NCBI RefSeq assembly: GCF_009193185.1
Contig: NZ_VUKF01000017.1
Coordinates: forward strand, 25,310-89,309
Origin: Georgenia thermotolerans
GTDB lineage: Bacteria; Actinomycetota; Actinomycetes; Actinomycetales; Actinomycetaceae
Direction of reading: 5' to 3'
Length of the DNA stretch: 64,000 nucleotides
This document shows, one piece after another, positions 50,959 through 59,011 of this stretch (position 1 is the first letter of the stretch; each line of letters starts with the position of its first letter). A program made the translations under genes and the position numbers. The notes beneath the pieces were generated by a model, which searched no databases, had not been told where the DNA came from, and was given only the letters and a program-made list of their open reading frames with translations.

Positions 50959-52730
50959 GCAGCCAGGTCGGGGCGCGCAGCGCTGGCGATGAACTGACCA
51001 ACCTCGGCCTGATCGCCGTGGTCCTGCTCGCGGGCCTGGCTGGTCTGCTCCGCGTGGCGGGCACCGTGGCCGCGCTCCTCACCCGCACCGCCCCACCGGG
51101 CGGCGGGGCGGAGGCCGGCGTCCGGGTTCTGCTCCATCCGGGGGACCCCGCCAGCGCGCTCGACGCTCCGGGGCTCAACCGGCTCGTCTTCTGGGTTGTG
51201 GTTGGCCTCATGGTGGTGCTGCTCGCCGTCACCGTCTGGGTCATATGGAAGCTCATCGGATTCCTGCGCGCGCCGATCAAGGACGCGCGGCAGGTGCCGG
51301 GGACGGCCACCCCTCGGGAGGTAGTCAGGATCGCCTCGGCCAAGGCGCACTTGGCCAAATCGAAGAACCTCCGGCCCTCGCTCGAGCGGCCCGAACCGCA
51401 CGAGATCGGCTACTTCCTCGGACGATGCCAGGGCAAGGAGGTATGGGCCTCGGTCGAGGACTCGATGCTGTTGCTCGGCCCGCCCCGCTCCGGCAAAGGC
51501 CTGCACATCGTCATCAATGCGATCCTTGACGCGCCGGGAGCCGTCATCACGACCTCCACCCGCCCGGACAACCTCACCACCACCATCACCGCCCGCCGCC
51601 GAGTTGGTCCCGTCGCCGTCTTCGACCCCCAGCATCTGGCTGAGGGCATCACCGCCGGACTGCGCTGGTCCCCCGTGCGCGGGTGCCAGTCCCCGCAGAC
51701 GGCAATGACCCGCGCCCAAGGACTCGCATCGTCCACTGGGTTGTCGACGGGCGGAGTCGAATCCGGCGGCTTCTGGGAAGGCAAGACCGCCGCCGCGCTC
51801 GAACAACTCCTGCACGCTGCGGCGCTCGGCGGATACGGAGCCCGCGAGCTGTTCGCCTGGTCCCTGTCCCCGTCCGCCGCGGCCGACGCCGTCGCTATCC
51901 TCTCCTCCCATCCGGACGCCGCGCCCGGCTGGTCGGACGCGCTGGAATCGACGATCCACGCCGACCCCCGCACCCGCGACTCCGTCTGGATGGGGGTCTC
52001 ACTGGCGCTGCGGTCCCTGGCCGACCCGCGTGTGATGGACGCCGTCTCACCATCCCGCGGTGAGCAGTTCGACCCCGTGACCTTCCTGCGAGACAACGGC
52101 ACCCTCTACCTGTTGGCCACCTCCGCCGGCGCCGGAGCCGCCGGGCCGCTCGTCGCCGCATTCATCGAAGACCTCGTCGAGACCGCCAAGCGACTCGCCG
52201 CCCGCTCACCGGGCGCGCGCCTGGACCCGCCGCTCCTGCTTGCCCTGGACGAGATCGGCAACCTCGCCCCCATCCCGTCCCTGCCTGACCTGATGTCCGA
52301 CGGCGGCGGCACCGGGATCACGCCCATGGCCGTCCTGCAGTCCCTCGCCCAGGCCCGCGGCAAGTGGGGTGACCAGAGGGCCGGCACCATGTGGGACGCC
52401 GCGATCGTCAAGATCGTGCTCGGCGGCGGCGCCGTGGCCCGCGACCTGCAAGACCTGTCCGCCCTCATCGGAGAGCGCGACGAGCGCACAGACACGGTAT
52501 CGGTGGGCGACGGCGGCTCCCGTTCCGTGCAGCGGTCCACACGCCGGGTGCCCGTCATGCCGCCCGAGGCGATCCGAACGATGCCGTTCGGGACCGCGCT
52601 CACCCTCCTGCGGGCAGCCTCGCCGATGATCACCCGAATGCGCCCCTGGACCGCCAGAGCCGATGCGGACCAGCTCGCGGCCGAACGACGTGCGGTCGAG
52701 AACACGCTGCGCCAAGGGACGGACAGGTGA
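50955..52730 (+). CDS. Type IV coupling protein (VirD4/TraG family)
   Basis: 591 residues. Two membrane helices near 15-40 and 80-105. Walker A LLGPPRSGKGLHIVIN at about 175-190 and Walker B LLLALDEIGNLAPIPSLP near 430. These ATPases bring the relaxase-DNA complex to the channel. The presence of VirD4, VirB4 and VirB6-like proteins shows that DNA is probably moved as a single strand through a type IV system, not by an FtsK-type pump. The following 209 bases hold no recognised gene. Confidence 0.9.
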   Translation: MSSQVGARSAGDELTNLGLIAVVLLAGLAGLLRVAGTVAALLTRTAPPGGGAEAGVRVLLHPGDPASALDAPGLNRLVFWVVVGLMVVLLAVTVWVIWKLIGFLRAPIKDARQVPGTATPREVVRIASAKAHLAKSKNLRPSLERPEPHEIGYFLGRCQGKEVWASVEDSMLLLGPPRSGKGLHIVINAILDAPGAVITTSTRPDNLTTTITARRRVGPVAVFDPQHLAEGITAGLRWSPVRGCQSPQTAMTRAQGLASSTGLSTGGVESGGFWEGKTAAALEQLLHAAALGGYGARELFAWSLSPSAAADAVAILSSHPDAAPGWSDALESTIHADPRTRDSVWMGVSLALRSLADPRVMDAVSPSRGEQFDPVTFLRDNGTLYLLATSAGAGAAGPLVAAFIEDLVETAKRLAARSPGARLDPPLLLALDEIGNLAPIPSLPDLMSDGGGTGITPMAVLQSLAQARGKWGDQRAGTMWDAAIVKIVLGGGAVARDLQDLSALIGERDERTDTVSVGDGGSRSVQRSTRRVPVMPPEAIRTMPFGTALTLLRAASPMITRMRPWTARADADQLAAERRAVENTLRQGTDR

Positions 52731-52939
52731 CAACGCCAACTGGGGCTCGAGGTTTTCGACGACGGTGCGAGCAAGGCGCATTCACGTGCCTAGAGGCGTC
52801 ACGCCCTCGCCCCTTGCCTGCTCCAGGCACTCGGCTTGTCTCCAGGCCGCCGGGGTCGCGGTCGCGGCCGGCGGGCAGCTCACACCTAGTCCGTAAGCGC
52901 GGTACCCGTCCAAGGGTGCCGCTGACATAGGGAGCCGCC

Positions 52940-53347
52940 ATGTCCATCCCCATCAAGCAGTGCCTGGTCGGGTTCGTCGCCGACCCGATCCCGCGTCCCA
53001 AGCCCACGGCTCGGGGCGGGACTCGTGTGCAGGTTCGGGTGCGGCTGCCGCACTGGCGGCGCAACCCCGATGGTGGATACACGCCGCTCAAGGCCACGTA
53101 CTGCACGCTGGTCACGTTCGACGAAGTCGCCCAGGAGCTGTTCGCGCGGTTCAGGAAGGGTGACAAGGTCATCGCCGCCGGTGCCGTTCGCATGGACCAG
53201 CCCAACGTGGACGGAATCGCAAGACAGCGGGAGCTGTTTGTTGCCTACCACGTCGGGCACGACGCCGTCCGCACCCGGTATGTCGTCGAGCGCCCCCGTA
53301 TGCGGGCGGACACGCTCAACCTGTCGAGCGCGGTCACAGGGCGGTGA
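52940..53347 (+). CDS. Single-stranded DNA-binding-like protein (OB fold)
   Basis: 135 residues. The sequence opens like an SSB OB fold (QCLVGFVADPIPRPKPTARGG, then VQVRVRLPHWRR) with a later DKVIAAGAVRMD strand. It lacks the acidic C-terminal tail of chromosomal SSB. Probably coats transferred single strands. Tight overlap with the downstream gene. Confidence 0.65.
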   Translation: MSIPIKQCLVGFVADPIPRPKPTARGGTRVQVRVRLPHWRRNPDGGYTPLKATYCTLVTFDEVAQELFARFRKGDKVIAAGAVRMDQPNVDGIARQRELFVAYHVGHDAVRTRYVVERPRMRADTLNLSSAVTGR

Positions 53348-53352
53348 TCGCC

Positions 53353-53991
53353 ATGAGCGAAGGAATCCCCGAGGGTGTTGGTTGGCCGTTCGCCGGCCAA
53401 CCAACACTGCTGCCCGAGGACGGGCTAGACCTGCTCGCCACCGGATCGGGCGGACCGATGTCGGGCCCGGCCCTGCCCATGGAGGAGGGCGAGGAGCCGC
53501 TCCGCCCGATCAACTGGAATCTTCTGTCCCCGGAGACGGCACAGATCGCGTGGCTAGACCTGAACGTATGGGTCAACTGGCTGCGCAACACGTACGGACT
53601 GCCGCCGACCGTGATCCCGCCGCTATGGCACCGCCACGACGAGTTGGTCTGGGAGTTGTCCGCGCTTCACACCCACTGGCTCGCATGCTACGAGTCGGAC
53701 GCGTCCCCGTCGGCCCCGATGGCCTGGCACCGCGACTTCGCGGACGCCCGCAACCGACTACGCGAGTGGGTGGCCACCTCCGGCACCCGCCTGGACCGCG
53801 ACCGCCCCACCCGGACTACGACCTGGCCCGGAGACGAGCCGGCCGACATTCCGGAAGAGCGAGTCATCACCAACCGCGATGAGGACTTCGCGAGGTTCGT
53901 CGCCGACGACATCGCCGACCGTGCCCGCGCCCGACAGCACGCCCGGCACGCCACTATCCAAAACCGCTACCAGCACGGAGGCGAGGCATGA
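53353..53991 (+). CDS. DUF4913-like ICE protein
   Basis: 212 residues from the ATG at 53353 (AGGGCGG upstream); GTG 53344 would add three residues. The central part (about 60-150) contains NLLSPETAQIAWLDLNVWVNWLR and LPPTVIPPLWHRHDELVWELSALHTHW, the DUF4913-type pattern common in actinobacterial mobile elements. The function of that family is unknown. Overlaps the next gene by four bases. Confidence 0.65.
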   Translation: MSEGIPEGVGWPFAGQPTLLPEDGLDLLATGSGGPMSGPALPMEEGEEPLRPINWNLLSPETAQIAWLDLNVWVNWLRNTYGLPPTVIPPLWHRHDELVWELSALHTHWLACYESDASPSAPMAWHRDFADARNRLREWVATSGTRLDRDRPTRTTTWPGDEPADIPEERVITNRDEDFARFVADDIADRARARQHARHATIQNRYQHGGEA

Positions 53992-55019
53992 GCACCCGGC
54001 CTTCGCGGGACCTGCGCCGGGCAGCCGATCTCGCCGCGCTGCGCGAGCACCGCAGTACCAGCCCGGCCGCTGCTCACGCCGCGATCGCGCGTGAGCTGTG
54101 GACGGCCTTTCGCACCCTCGGCTTCACCTCAGGGCGGGTGCTGGCAGGAGGAGAGGACGCCGCGACATTTCTCGGCCTGGCACCCGGACGGTGGCCCGGC
54201 GGCGCCTCCGGGACAGCGGTCGTCGGACCTGACCACGCCCCAGTTCGGCCACTCAACGTGCACCCGGGCTGGCAGGGGCCCGATGAGATTGACCTCGCGA
54301 TCACCTCCATGCCGGTAAACGACGTCACGCTGCGCGACCCGTCGAACATTGTCGCCCGGCGTGCCGACCAGGTCGCCCTGGCGATTCTCACCGTGCGTGG
54401 CACCCGCCCCGGCGGGCTCAGTGCACTGCTCGCCTCGCACGACCTGATGGATGACCCCGTCAGCATTGCACGGCGGGAGATCGCGTCCATGGCCGACCTC
54501 GTCGGCGCCGTTCGCCTGCCGTCGGGAGCGCACCGGCACCAACCCGGCACCGACCTGCCCACCGACCTGCTCCTGTTCCGTCGTCGCCATCCGGGAGAGC
54601 CCCAACGTGGGGCCAACTTCGAGACGGCGCCCGGTATCAATCTCGACGGGGCAAGGGTAACCATCAACACCTACTTCGACACCCGGCCCGACCGCATGCT
54701 CGGCCGGGCCACCTATGACCCGACGTCACCGCCACCGACGAACCTGGCCCTCACCGGCGACCGCAACCGATTCGCCGTCGAGCTGCGCGCGGCCTTCGAG
54801 CAACTCACCGCGGAGGCGCTGCACAACGGGCTGACGATGACGCCGGCACGAGAGCCTGCCCCGTCCCACGGCATCCGGCCGAACGCGGTCAACGATGTTG
54901 ACCGGTACCTGTCCCGCGGACAACGACTTCGCTCGGGGCCTGTCACGTACCCCGGGATCGGCCTATCCGGTTGGCATGGGCCCGGCCATGATGTCCAAGG
55001 TCCTGCGTCCGGCCTGTGA
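53988..55019 (+). CDS. Degenerate N6-adenine methylase-like protein, truncated
   Basis: 343 residues. Residues 165-200 (ADLVGAVRLPSGAHRHQPGTD, then TDLLLFRRR) and 215-235 (NTYFDTRPDRMLG) match conserved parts of the large methylase/helicase proteins of phages and ICEs. The stretch that should hold the catalytic NPPF is AITSMPVNDVTLRDPSN, so the motif reads SMPV. No SAM-binding motif and no helicase part is seen. Probably an inactive or repurposed remnant, yet still an intact reading frame. Confidence 0.5.
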   Translation: MSTRPSRDLRRAADLAALREHRSTSPAAAHAAIARELWTAFRTLGFTSGRVLAGGEDAATFLGLAPGRWPGGASGTAVVGPDHAPVRPLNVHPGWQGPDEIDLAITSMPVNDVTLRDPSNIVARRADQVALAILTVRGTRPGGLSALLASHDLMDDPVSIARREIASMADLVGAVRLPSGAHRHQPGTDLPTDLLLFRRRHPGEPQRGANFETAPGINLDGARVTINTYFDTRPDRMLGRATYDPTSPPPTNLALTGDRNRFAVELRAAFEQLTAEALHNGLTMTPAREPAPSHGIRPNAVNDVDRYLSRGQRLRSGPVTYPGIGLSGWHGPGHDVQGPASGL

Positions 55020-55033
55020 CGGAAAGACCGCCG

Positions 55034-56401
55034 TCACCACCCAGAGTCCTCGTCGACCACCGCCACCTTCTCGGCGGTGGCCGACGGCGCACCGGCGCCG
55101 GGATCGGCGGTGCGCGTCTTGGATCGGTCGGTCTCCTTGGCTGCTGCCTCCTCGCCGATCTCGACCATGGCCTGCAGCACGGCGGAGGTGTCGGGTGCAA
55201 GCCGCAGCCGCTCGATGTAGTGCCGGGCCGTGACCCCACCGTTGACCTTGTGCCCGAGCAGGGCGGCGGCGTCGGCCATCCCCCGCTCTCGCGCGACAAA
55301 GGTCGCGACGGTCGATCGCAGCAGGTGCGGATGGACCTCGCCCGTCATGTTCGCGATCTCGAGCGCGGCACGGAGGGACCGGCGAACGTTGTGGGGTGTC
55401 TGTGGCTTCATCGATGCGCGACCAGCCCTGAGCTGCCGCGATGGGAACACTGGCGTATCCGGCTGGGTGACCGGCGGTCGGATCGCCTCCAGGGACTCGA
55501 CCGTGAACTGCGGGATGATGATGGTCCGCCTGCCGGCATCGGTCTTCGGCATCTCCTGGCGGACCGTGCCCTGTCCTTTGATGTCGACGAGGGTCGCGTC
55601 CACGGCGATGGTCGGAAGCCCGTCACGGCTCAGGTTGACCTCCCCCCAGTTGAGCGCGAGGACCTCACCGATTCGCAGCCCAGTGCCGAGCATCACGTCG
55701 ATTGCTGCGGGGACGTGTCCAGTGGGGCGCGGGCCGGGTCGCCCGACACGCGCGCACTCCCAGTCGCGGACCGCCTTCCGGAGGCGATAGACGTCGGTCA
55801 CCGTCATGGCTTTCGGATCGGGCACCTTGCGCTTCGGGGTAGTTGTCTTGTCCATGGGGTTGTACCGCAGGGCGTCGTGCACGATCGCGCGGTCGAGCAC
55901 CGCCTTGAACGCGCCGCGTGCCTGTGCAGCCGTCACCACCATGTCGTGTGGTCCCGACTTGCCCGCCTCGATGATCGAGTTGACCCAGTCCTGGCAGACC
56001 GCCGTCGTCAGCTCGTTCAGCCGATACTTGCTCAGCTTCGGGATCAGGTGCGTACCCAACAGCCGCTCATACTCGTCGACTGTCTGTGGGCGCCGAGGCG
56101 GATTGGGCCAGGTTGATTGCAGCCGCAGGTCATCGATCCACTGGCGGGCAGCCAGGCCGACCCTGCTGTCCGGTTTGAGCTGAGCCGAGCCCCTGGGCGC
56201 GTTGAGCAAGGTGTCGATTTCGGCCTGCACCGCCAAGCGCGCAGCCGACCCGCTCTTCCGGTTCCGGGAGACCTGGGTGACCTCGCCGTTGAGCAGGCGA
56301 ATGCGCACACGCGCCTGGTACGACCCGCTCTTGTGCCGCGAGATGAAGATCTCGCCGTGCTCGCCCGGCCCGAGCCTGTCGTGAGCCATCCCGGTCACCA
56401 C
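55034..56401 (-). CDS. int: Tyrosine site-specific integrase
   Basis: 455 residues. Catalytic residues can be placed: Arg243 (GTGLRIGEVL), Lys286 (MPKTDAG), His359 and Arg362 (HPHLLRSTVA), His384 (LLGHK) and the nucleophile Tyr395 (ARHYIER). An SAM-like core-binding domain lies at about 70-170 and an AP2-like arm-binding domain at the N-terminus. An internal ATG at 56389 could also serve. The start overlaps the excisionase stop. It inserts the element at tRNA-Ala. Confidence 0.92.
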   Translation of the reverse strand: MVTGMAHDRLGPGEHGEIFISRHKSGSYQARVRIRLLNGEVTQVSRNRKSGSAARLAVQAEIDTLLNAPRGSAQLKPDSRVGLAARQWIDDLRLQSTWPNPPRRPQTVDEYERLLGTHLIPKLSKYRLNELTTAVCQDWVNSIIEAGKSGPHDMVVTAAQARGAFKAVLDRAIVHDALRYNPMDKTTTPKRKVPDPKAMTVTDVYRLRKAVRDWECARVGRPGPRPTGHVPAAIDVMLGTGLRIGEVLALNWGEVNLSRDGLPTIAVDATLVDIKGQGTVRQEMPKTDAGRRTIIIPQFTVESLEAIRPPVTQPDTPVFPSRQLRAGRASMKPQTPHNVRRSLRAALEIANMTGEVHPHLLRSTVATFVARERGMADAAALLGHKVNGGVTARHYIERLRLAPDTSAVLQAMVEIGEEAAAKETDRSKTRTADPGAGAPSATAEKVAVVDEDSGW

Positions 56402-56637
56402 CCCGAATCGGTGCCGGACCGTGACTTGTGGTCCGGCGTCGCGGCTCGGGTCTCCAGCCAGGCGCGGACGTCGGCCTCCTCGAAGAGGAGGTGCCGACCG
56501 ATGCGGTACGCCTTGGGGGCGGTGCCTCGTTTACGCCAGGTGTGCACGGTGGCGGGAGTGGTGTGGAGCTTCGCGCACAGCTCGTCGAGCGTCCACATCG
56601 GGGTGCGGTCGAGTGGGGGTTCCTTCTTCTCGCTCAT
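56395..56637 (-). CDS. Excisionase-like helix-turn-helix protein
   Basis: 80 residues from the ATG at 56637. A MerR/AlpA-type winged helix (MWTLDELCAKLHTTPATVHT, then WRKRGTAPKAYRIGRHLLFEEADVRAWLE) is the standard excisionase family of actinobacterial ICEs. Seven bases overlap the integrase gene. It directs excision and may act at the repeats at 56712-56734. Confidence 0.82.
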   Translation of the reverse strand: MSEKKEPPLDRTPMWTLDELCAKLHTTPATVHTWRKRGTAPKAYRIGRHLLFEEADVRAWLETRAATPDHKSRSGTDSGW

Positions 56638-56711
56638 GACCGTCAGGTGCGCACCGACCACCAGCGACGGTGGTCGTTCGTGGGCATCGCTGAGCAGCGG
56701 TGATACAGGTA

Positions 56712-56734
56712 CGCGTGGAATCTCGCGTGGAATC
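56712..56734. repeat. Tandem repeat near the att site
   Basis: CGCGTGGAATC occurs twice, 12 bases apart, between the excisionase gene and the tRNA. Candidate arm-type integrase or excisionase sites. Confidence 0.45.
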
Positions 56735-56777
56735 ACGGGTCTCGACGTCCTCTCTGTCGAGGACTCCCGGGAATGCC

Positions 56778-56819
56778 GAAGGCCGCTGATCTGGGCTTTC
56801 ACCCGAACCAACGGCCTTC
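56778..56819 (-). terminator. Hairpin downstream of tRNA-Ala, inside the ICE
   Basis: GAAGGCCG and CGGCCTTC form a perfect 8-bp stem around a 26-base loop, 7 bases from the tRNA 3' end. It is in DNA brought by the element and may stop tRNA transcription from entering it. Confidence 0.45.
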
Positions 56820-56825
56820 AAGGAG

Positions 56826-56898
56826 TGGAGCTAGGGGGATTCGAACCCCCGACCTTCTCATTGCGAACGAGACGCGCTACCAACTGCGCCATAGCCCC
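56826..56898 (-). tRNA. tRNA-Ala, anticodon CGC (ICE attachment site)
   Basis: 73 bases with all four arms; the acceptor stem has the G3-U70 pair that defines alanine tRNAs. The anticodon CGC reads GCG. The 3' CCA is not encoded. The 3' half (about 56826-56870) should be the attachment core, shared with the far end of the ICE outside the window. The element restores a complete 3' end, so the tRNA stays functional. Confidence 0.95.
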
Positions 56899-56990
56899 AT
56901 CGCCCGCTCAACGCGAGCACGACGAGTTTAGCACCGGCTCGCCCCGCCGTGTGAAATCGGAACGGGCAGGCTCGAGGTGGCGTTCGCCAC

Positions 56991-58262
56991 TCACTCCCCC
57001 GCGGCGCGTCGCCGCGCGAGCACGGCGTCCAGGTCGAGCGTGACGGCCACGGGCTCCGTCAGCGCGGCCGCCGCGGCGGCGGGCGAGGCCGTGGTGGGCC
57101 GCTGAGGCACGGCCACGGTGGCCTCGGACGGCGCATCGACGTACGGGGCGACGTCGCGGCGCGGCGCGGCGGGCTTGAGCGTGTAGGTGGGGACGGGCAC
57201 CGGCACCGGCGTCCACGGGCTGGCTACCGGGGCCTCGGCCTCGCCGTCGACCGCGGGGACGGCGACCTCGGCCGGAGAGGCAGCCGACGCGGCGGCGGTC
57301 GCGGGCGACGCTGCCACGGCGGGCGAGGCGGGCGACGCTGCCACGGCGGGCGAGGCGGCGGAGAGGGCCGACGGCGGCGACATCGGCGAGACGACGGTGG
57401 CCGGAGAGACCGCGACGGCGGGCGAGACTGCATCCGCCGGAGACACGGCCGCACCGGGCGATCCGGCTACAGCCGGTGAGACGGCGGCCGGAGGGGCGGC
57501 GGCGACGTCGTCGTCCTCCGACAACACCGCAGCCGTGCGAGCCGGCGTGACCACGTCCGGGCGGGCCGTCGCCCGGGACGCCGCAGCGCGGGCGGGAGTC
57601 GTCGCACGTGCAGAGGGCCGGCCCGCCGGGCGGGCGACGGGACGCGGCTGCCGGGGGGCGCCGTCGCCCTCGCGGGCGGAGAGGGCGCGCAGCCGCTCCT
57701 CCAGTCGGGCCATCTCGGCGCGGTCACGCCGGTCGTGGGCGCGGGCCTTGACGGCGGTGCGCCGGCCGAGCTCGAGCACGGTGACCAGCAGCAGCGTCGG
57801 CGCCGCCGCGACCGGCCAGGGCAGGACCTTGAGCGCCACGGCGACCCACGCGCCCACCGCGAGCACCAGCAGCACGGTGGTGAGGATCTGGCGCCGGCGG
57901 ATGGCGGCCGCCCGGCGGGAGACGCGAGCCGCGCGGGCGGCGCGGGCGGCCGCCAGCGCCCGGGCGTCGTCGCTGGGACGCTCGGTGCGGGCGTGAGGCC
58001 TGTTCACGGCGGGTGCCTCCGGTCGTCGGGCAGGATCGTGCAGGTACGGCCGCGCCGCGGGCTGGCCGTGGTGCGGTGCGTGGCCGGCGGAGGCCGCCCC
58101 CGGCGCGCCGGCCCCGGCGGTGGCCAGGACCCGCAGGTCGCCGGAGAACCGGTCCTCCACGCGGGAGTCGAGCAGGAGCTGCCGGCTGCGGACGAGCTGG
58201 GGCAGCAGGTAGCACAAGAGCATCAGGGCCAGCGCGGTGACCACGTATCCCTGAAGCTCCAC
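56991..58262 (-). CDS. sepX: Divisome protein SepX/GlpR
   Basis: 423 residues. N-terminal membrane helix (about 5-22), then RSRQLLLDSRVEDRFSGDLRVL, two more helices near 125-165 and a long Ala/Ser/Pro-rich tail with repeats of ASPAVA and VSPA type (about 250-330). SepX/GlpR works in actinobacterial septum formation. It is beside rimJ-like, glp and galU genes, the usual order in this phylum. The tail is low-complexity and probably disordered. Confidence 0.75.
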   Translation of the reverse strand: MELQGYVVTALALMLLCYLLPQLVRSRQLLLDSRVEDRFSGDLRVLATAGAGAPGAASAGHAPHHGQPAARPYLHDPARRPEAPAVNRPHARTERPSDDARALAAARAARAARVSRRAAAIRRRQILTTVLLVLAVGAWVAVALKVLPWPVAAAPTLLLVTVLELGRRTAVKARAHDRRDRAEMARLEERLRALSAREGDGAPRQPRPVARPAGRPSARATTPARAAASRATARPDVVTPARTAAVLSEDDDVAAAPPAAVSPAVAGSPGAAVSPADAVSPAVAVSPATVVSPMSPPSALSAASPAVAASPASPAVAASPATAAASAASPAEVAVPAVDGEAEAPVASPWTPVPVPVPTYTLKPAAPRRDVAPYVDAPSEATVAVPQRPTTASPAAAAAALTEPVAVTLDLDAVLARRRAAGE

Positions 58263-58396
58263 GGCTCAACGCTAGGTGCGCCGTGCCGCGCGAAACGTGA
58301 CCCTTTGCGGCGTGTCTGCTTACGTTTCGGGCACGAGGGCGCCCCATGCCTCCCGGGGTGCTGACCAGCGGCTTCGGTGATAGAGCACGGCGGGTG

Positions 58397-59011
58397 CTAC
58401 CGGACCCCGCCGCCCCGCTCGCGCCAGCGCCGCAGCAGCCCGCCGGGGACCTCCTCGGCGGTCAGGGCGTAGGAGCGGTGGTCGCGCCACTCGCCCTGGA
58501 TGTGCAGGAACCGCAGCCGCAGTCCCTCGTCGCGGAAGCCGAGCTTTTCCACCACCCGCCGGGACGGGTGGTTCTCGGGCCGGATGTTGATCTCGATGCG
58601 GTGCAGCCCCGCCTCGAACCAGCAGTAGTCGCAGGCCATGGCCACCGCCGTGGGCATGACGCCCCGGCCGGCCACGTGCTGGCTCACCCAGTACCCCACC
58701 GACGCCGAGCAGAAGGACCCGCGGGTGATGGAGGAGACCGTCAGCTGGCCCACCATCTCCCCGTCGAGCTCGACGACGAAGGGTAGCGACCGCCCCTGCC
58801 GGGCCTGATGGTTCAGCGCCCGCACGTAGGCACCAAACGACGTCGGCGGCGCCCCGGTGGGCGAGGTGGCCTCCCAGCGCTCGAGCCACGCGGCGTTCTG
58901 CTGGCGCAGCAGGTCCCAGGTGTCGCGGTCGCGGCGGCGCAGCGGGCGCAGCACCAGCCGGTCCTCGGCCAGGGTGAGGGGCCAGCGCACCGGCCAGGCG
59001 TCGGCGCTCAC
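58397..59011 (-). CDS. GNAT N-acetyltransferase, RimJ-like
   Basis: 204 residues, GTG start overlapping the glp stop. The GNAT core has QHVAGRGVMPTAVAMACDY and RIEINIRPENHPSRRVVEKLGF. RimJ-type proteins acetylate ribosomal protein S5 or other N-termini. Conserved neighbour of glp and sepX in actinobacteria. Confidence 0.8.
   Translation of the reverse strand: MSADAWPVRWPLTLAEDRLVLRPLRRRDRDTWDLLRQQNAAWLERWEATSPTGAPPTSFGAYVRALNHQARQGRSLPFVVELDGEMVGQLTVSSITRGSFCSASVGYWVSQHVAGRGVMPTAVAMACDYCWFEAGLHRIEINIRPENHPSRRVVEKLGFRDEGLRLRFLHIQGEWRDHRSYALTAEEVPGGLLRRWRERGGGVR

Larger units (their letters stand above)
1..56870. mobile_element. Integrative and conjugative element (left end outside window)
   Basis: Integrase and excisionase genes sit directly inside the 3' end of a tRNA-Ala gene. 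To their left is a continuous transfer core (VirD4, VirB4, VirB6-like, SCO6880, M23 hydrolase, ParB-like, primase-polymerase). A Tad pilus module lies at the far left and about 30 kb of metabolic cargo in between. The right boundary is placed within the 3' half of the tRNA (position approximate). The matching left att copy was not found in the window, so the element must extend past position 1. No relaxase gene was recognised here; it may lie in the missing part. Confidence 0.8.

Noticed and set aside
57224..57520. Repeated GC-rich units in the sepX gene, first taken for a repeat array
   Set aside because: They encode a low-complexity Ala/Ser/Pro tail in frame with sepX; there is no spacer-repeat order as in CRISPR.
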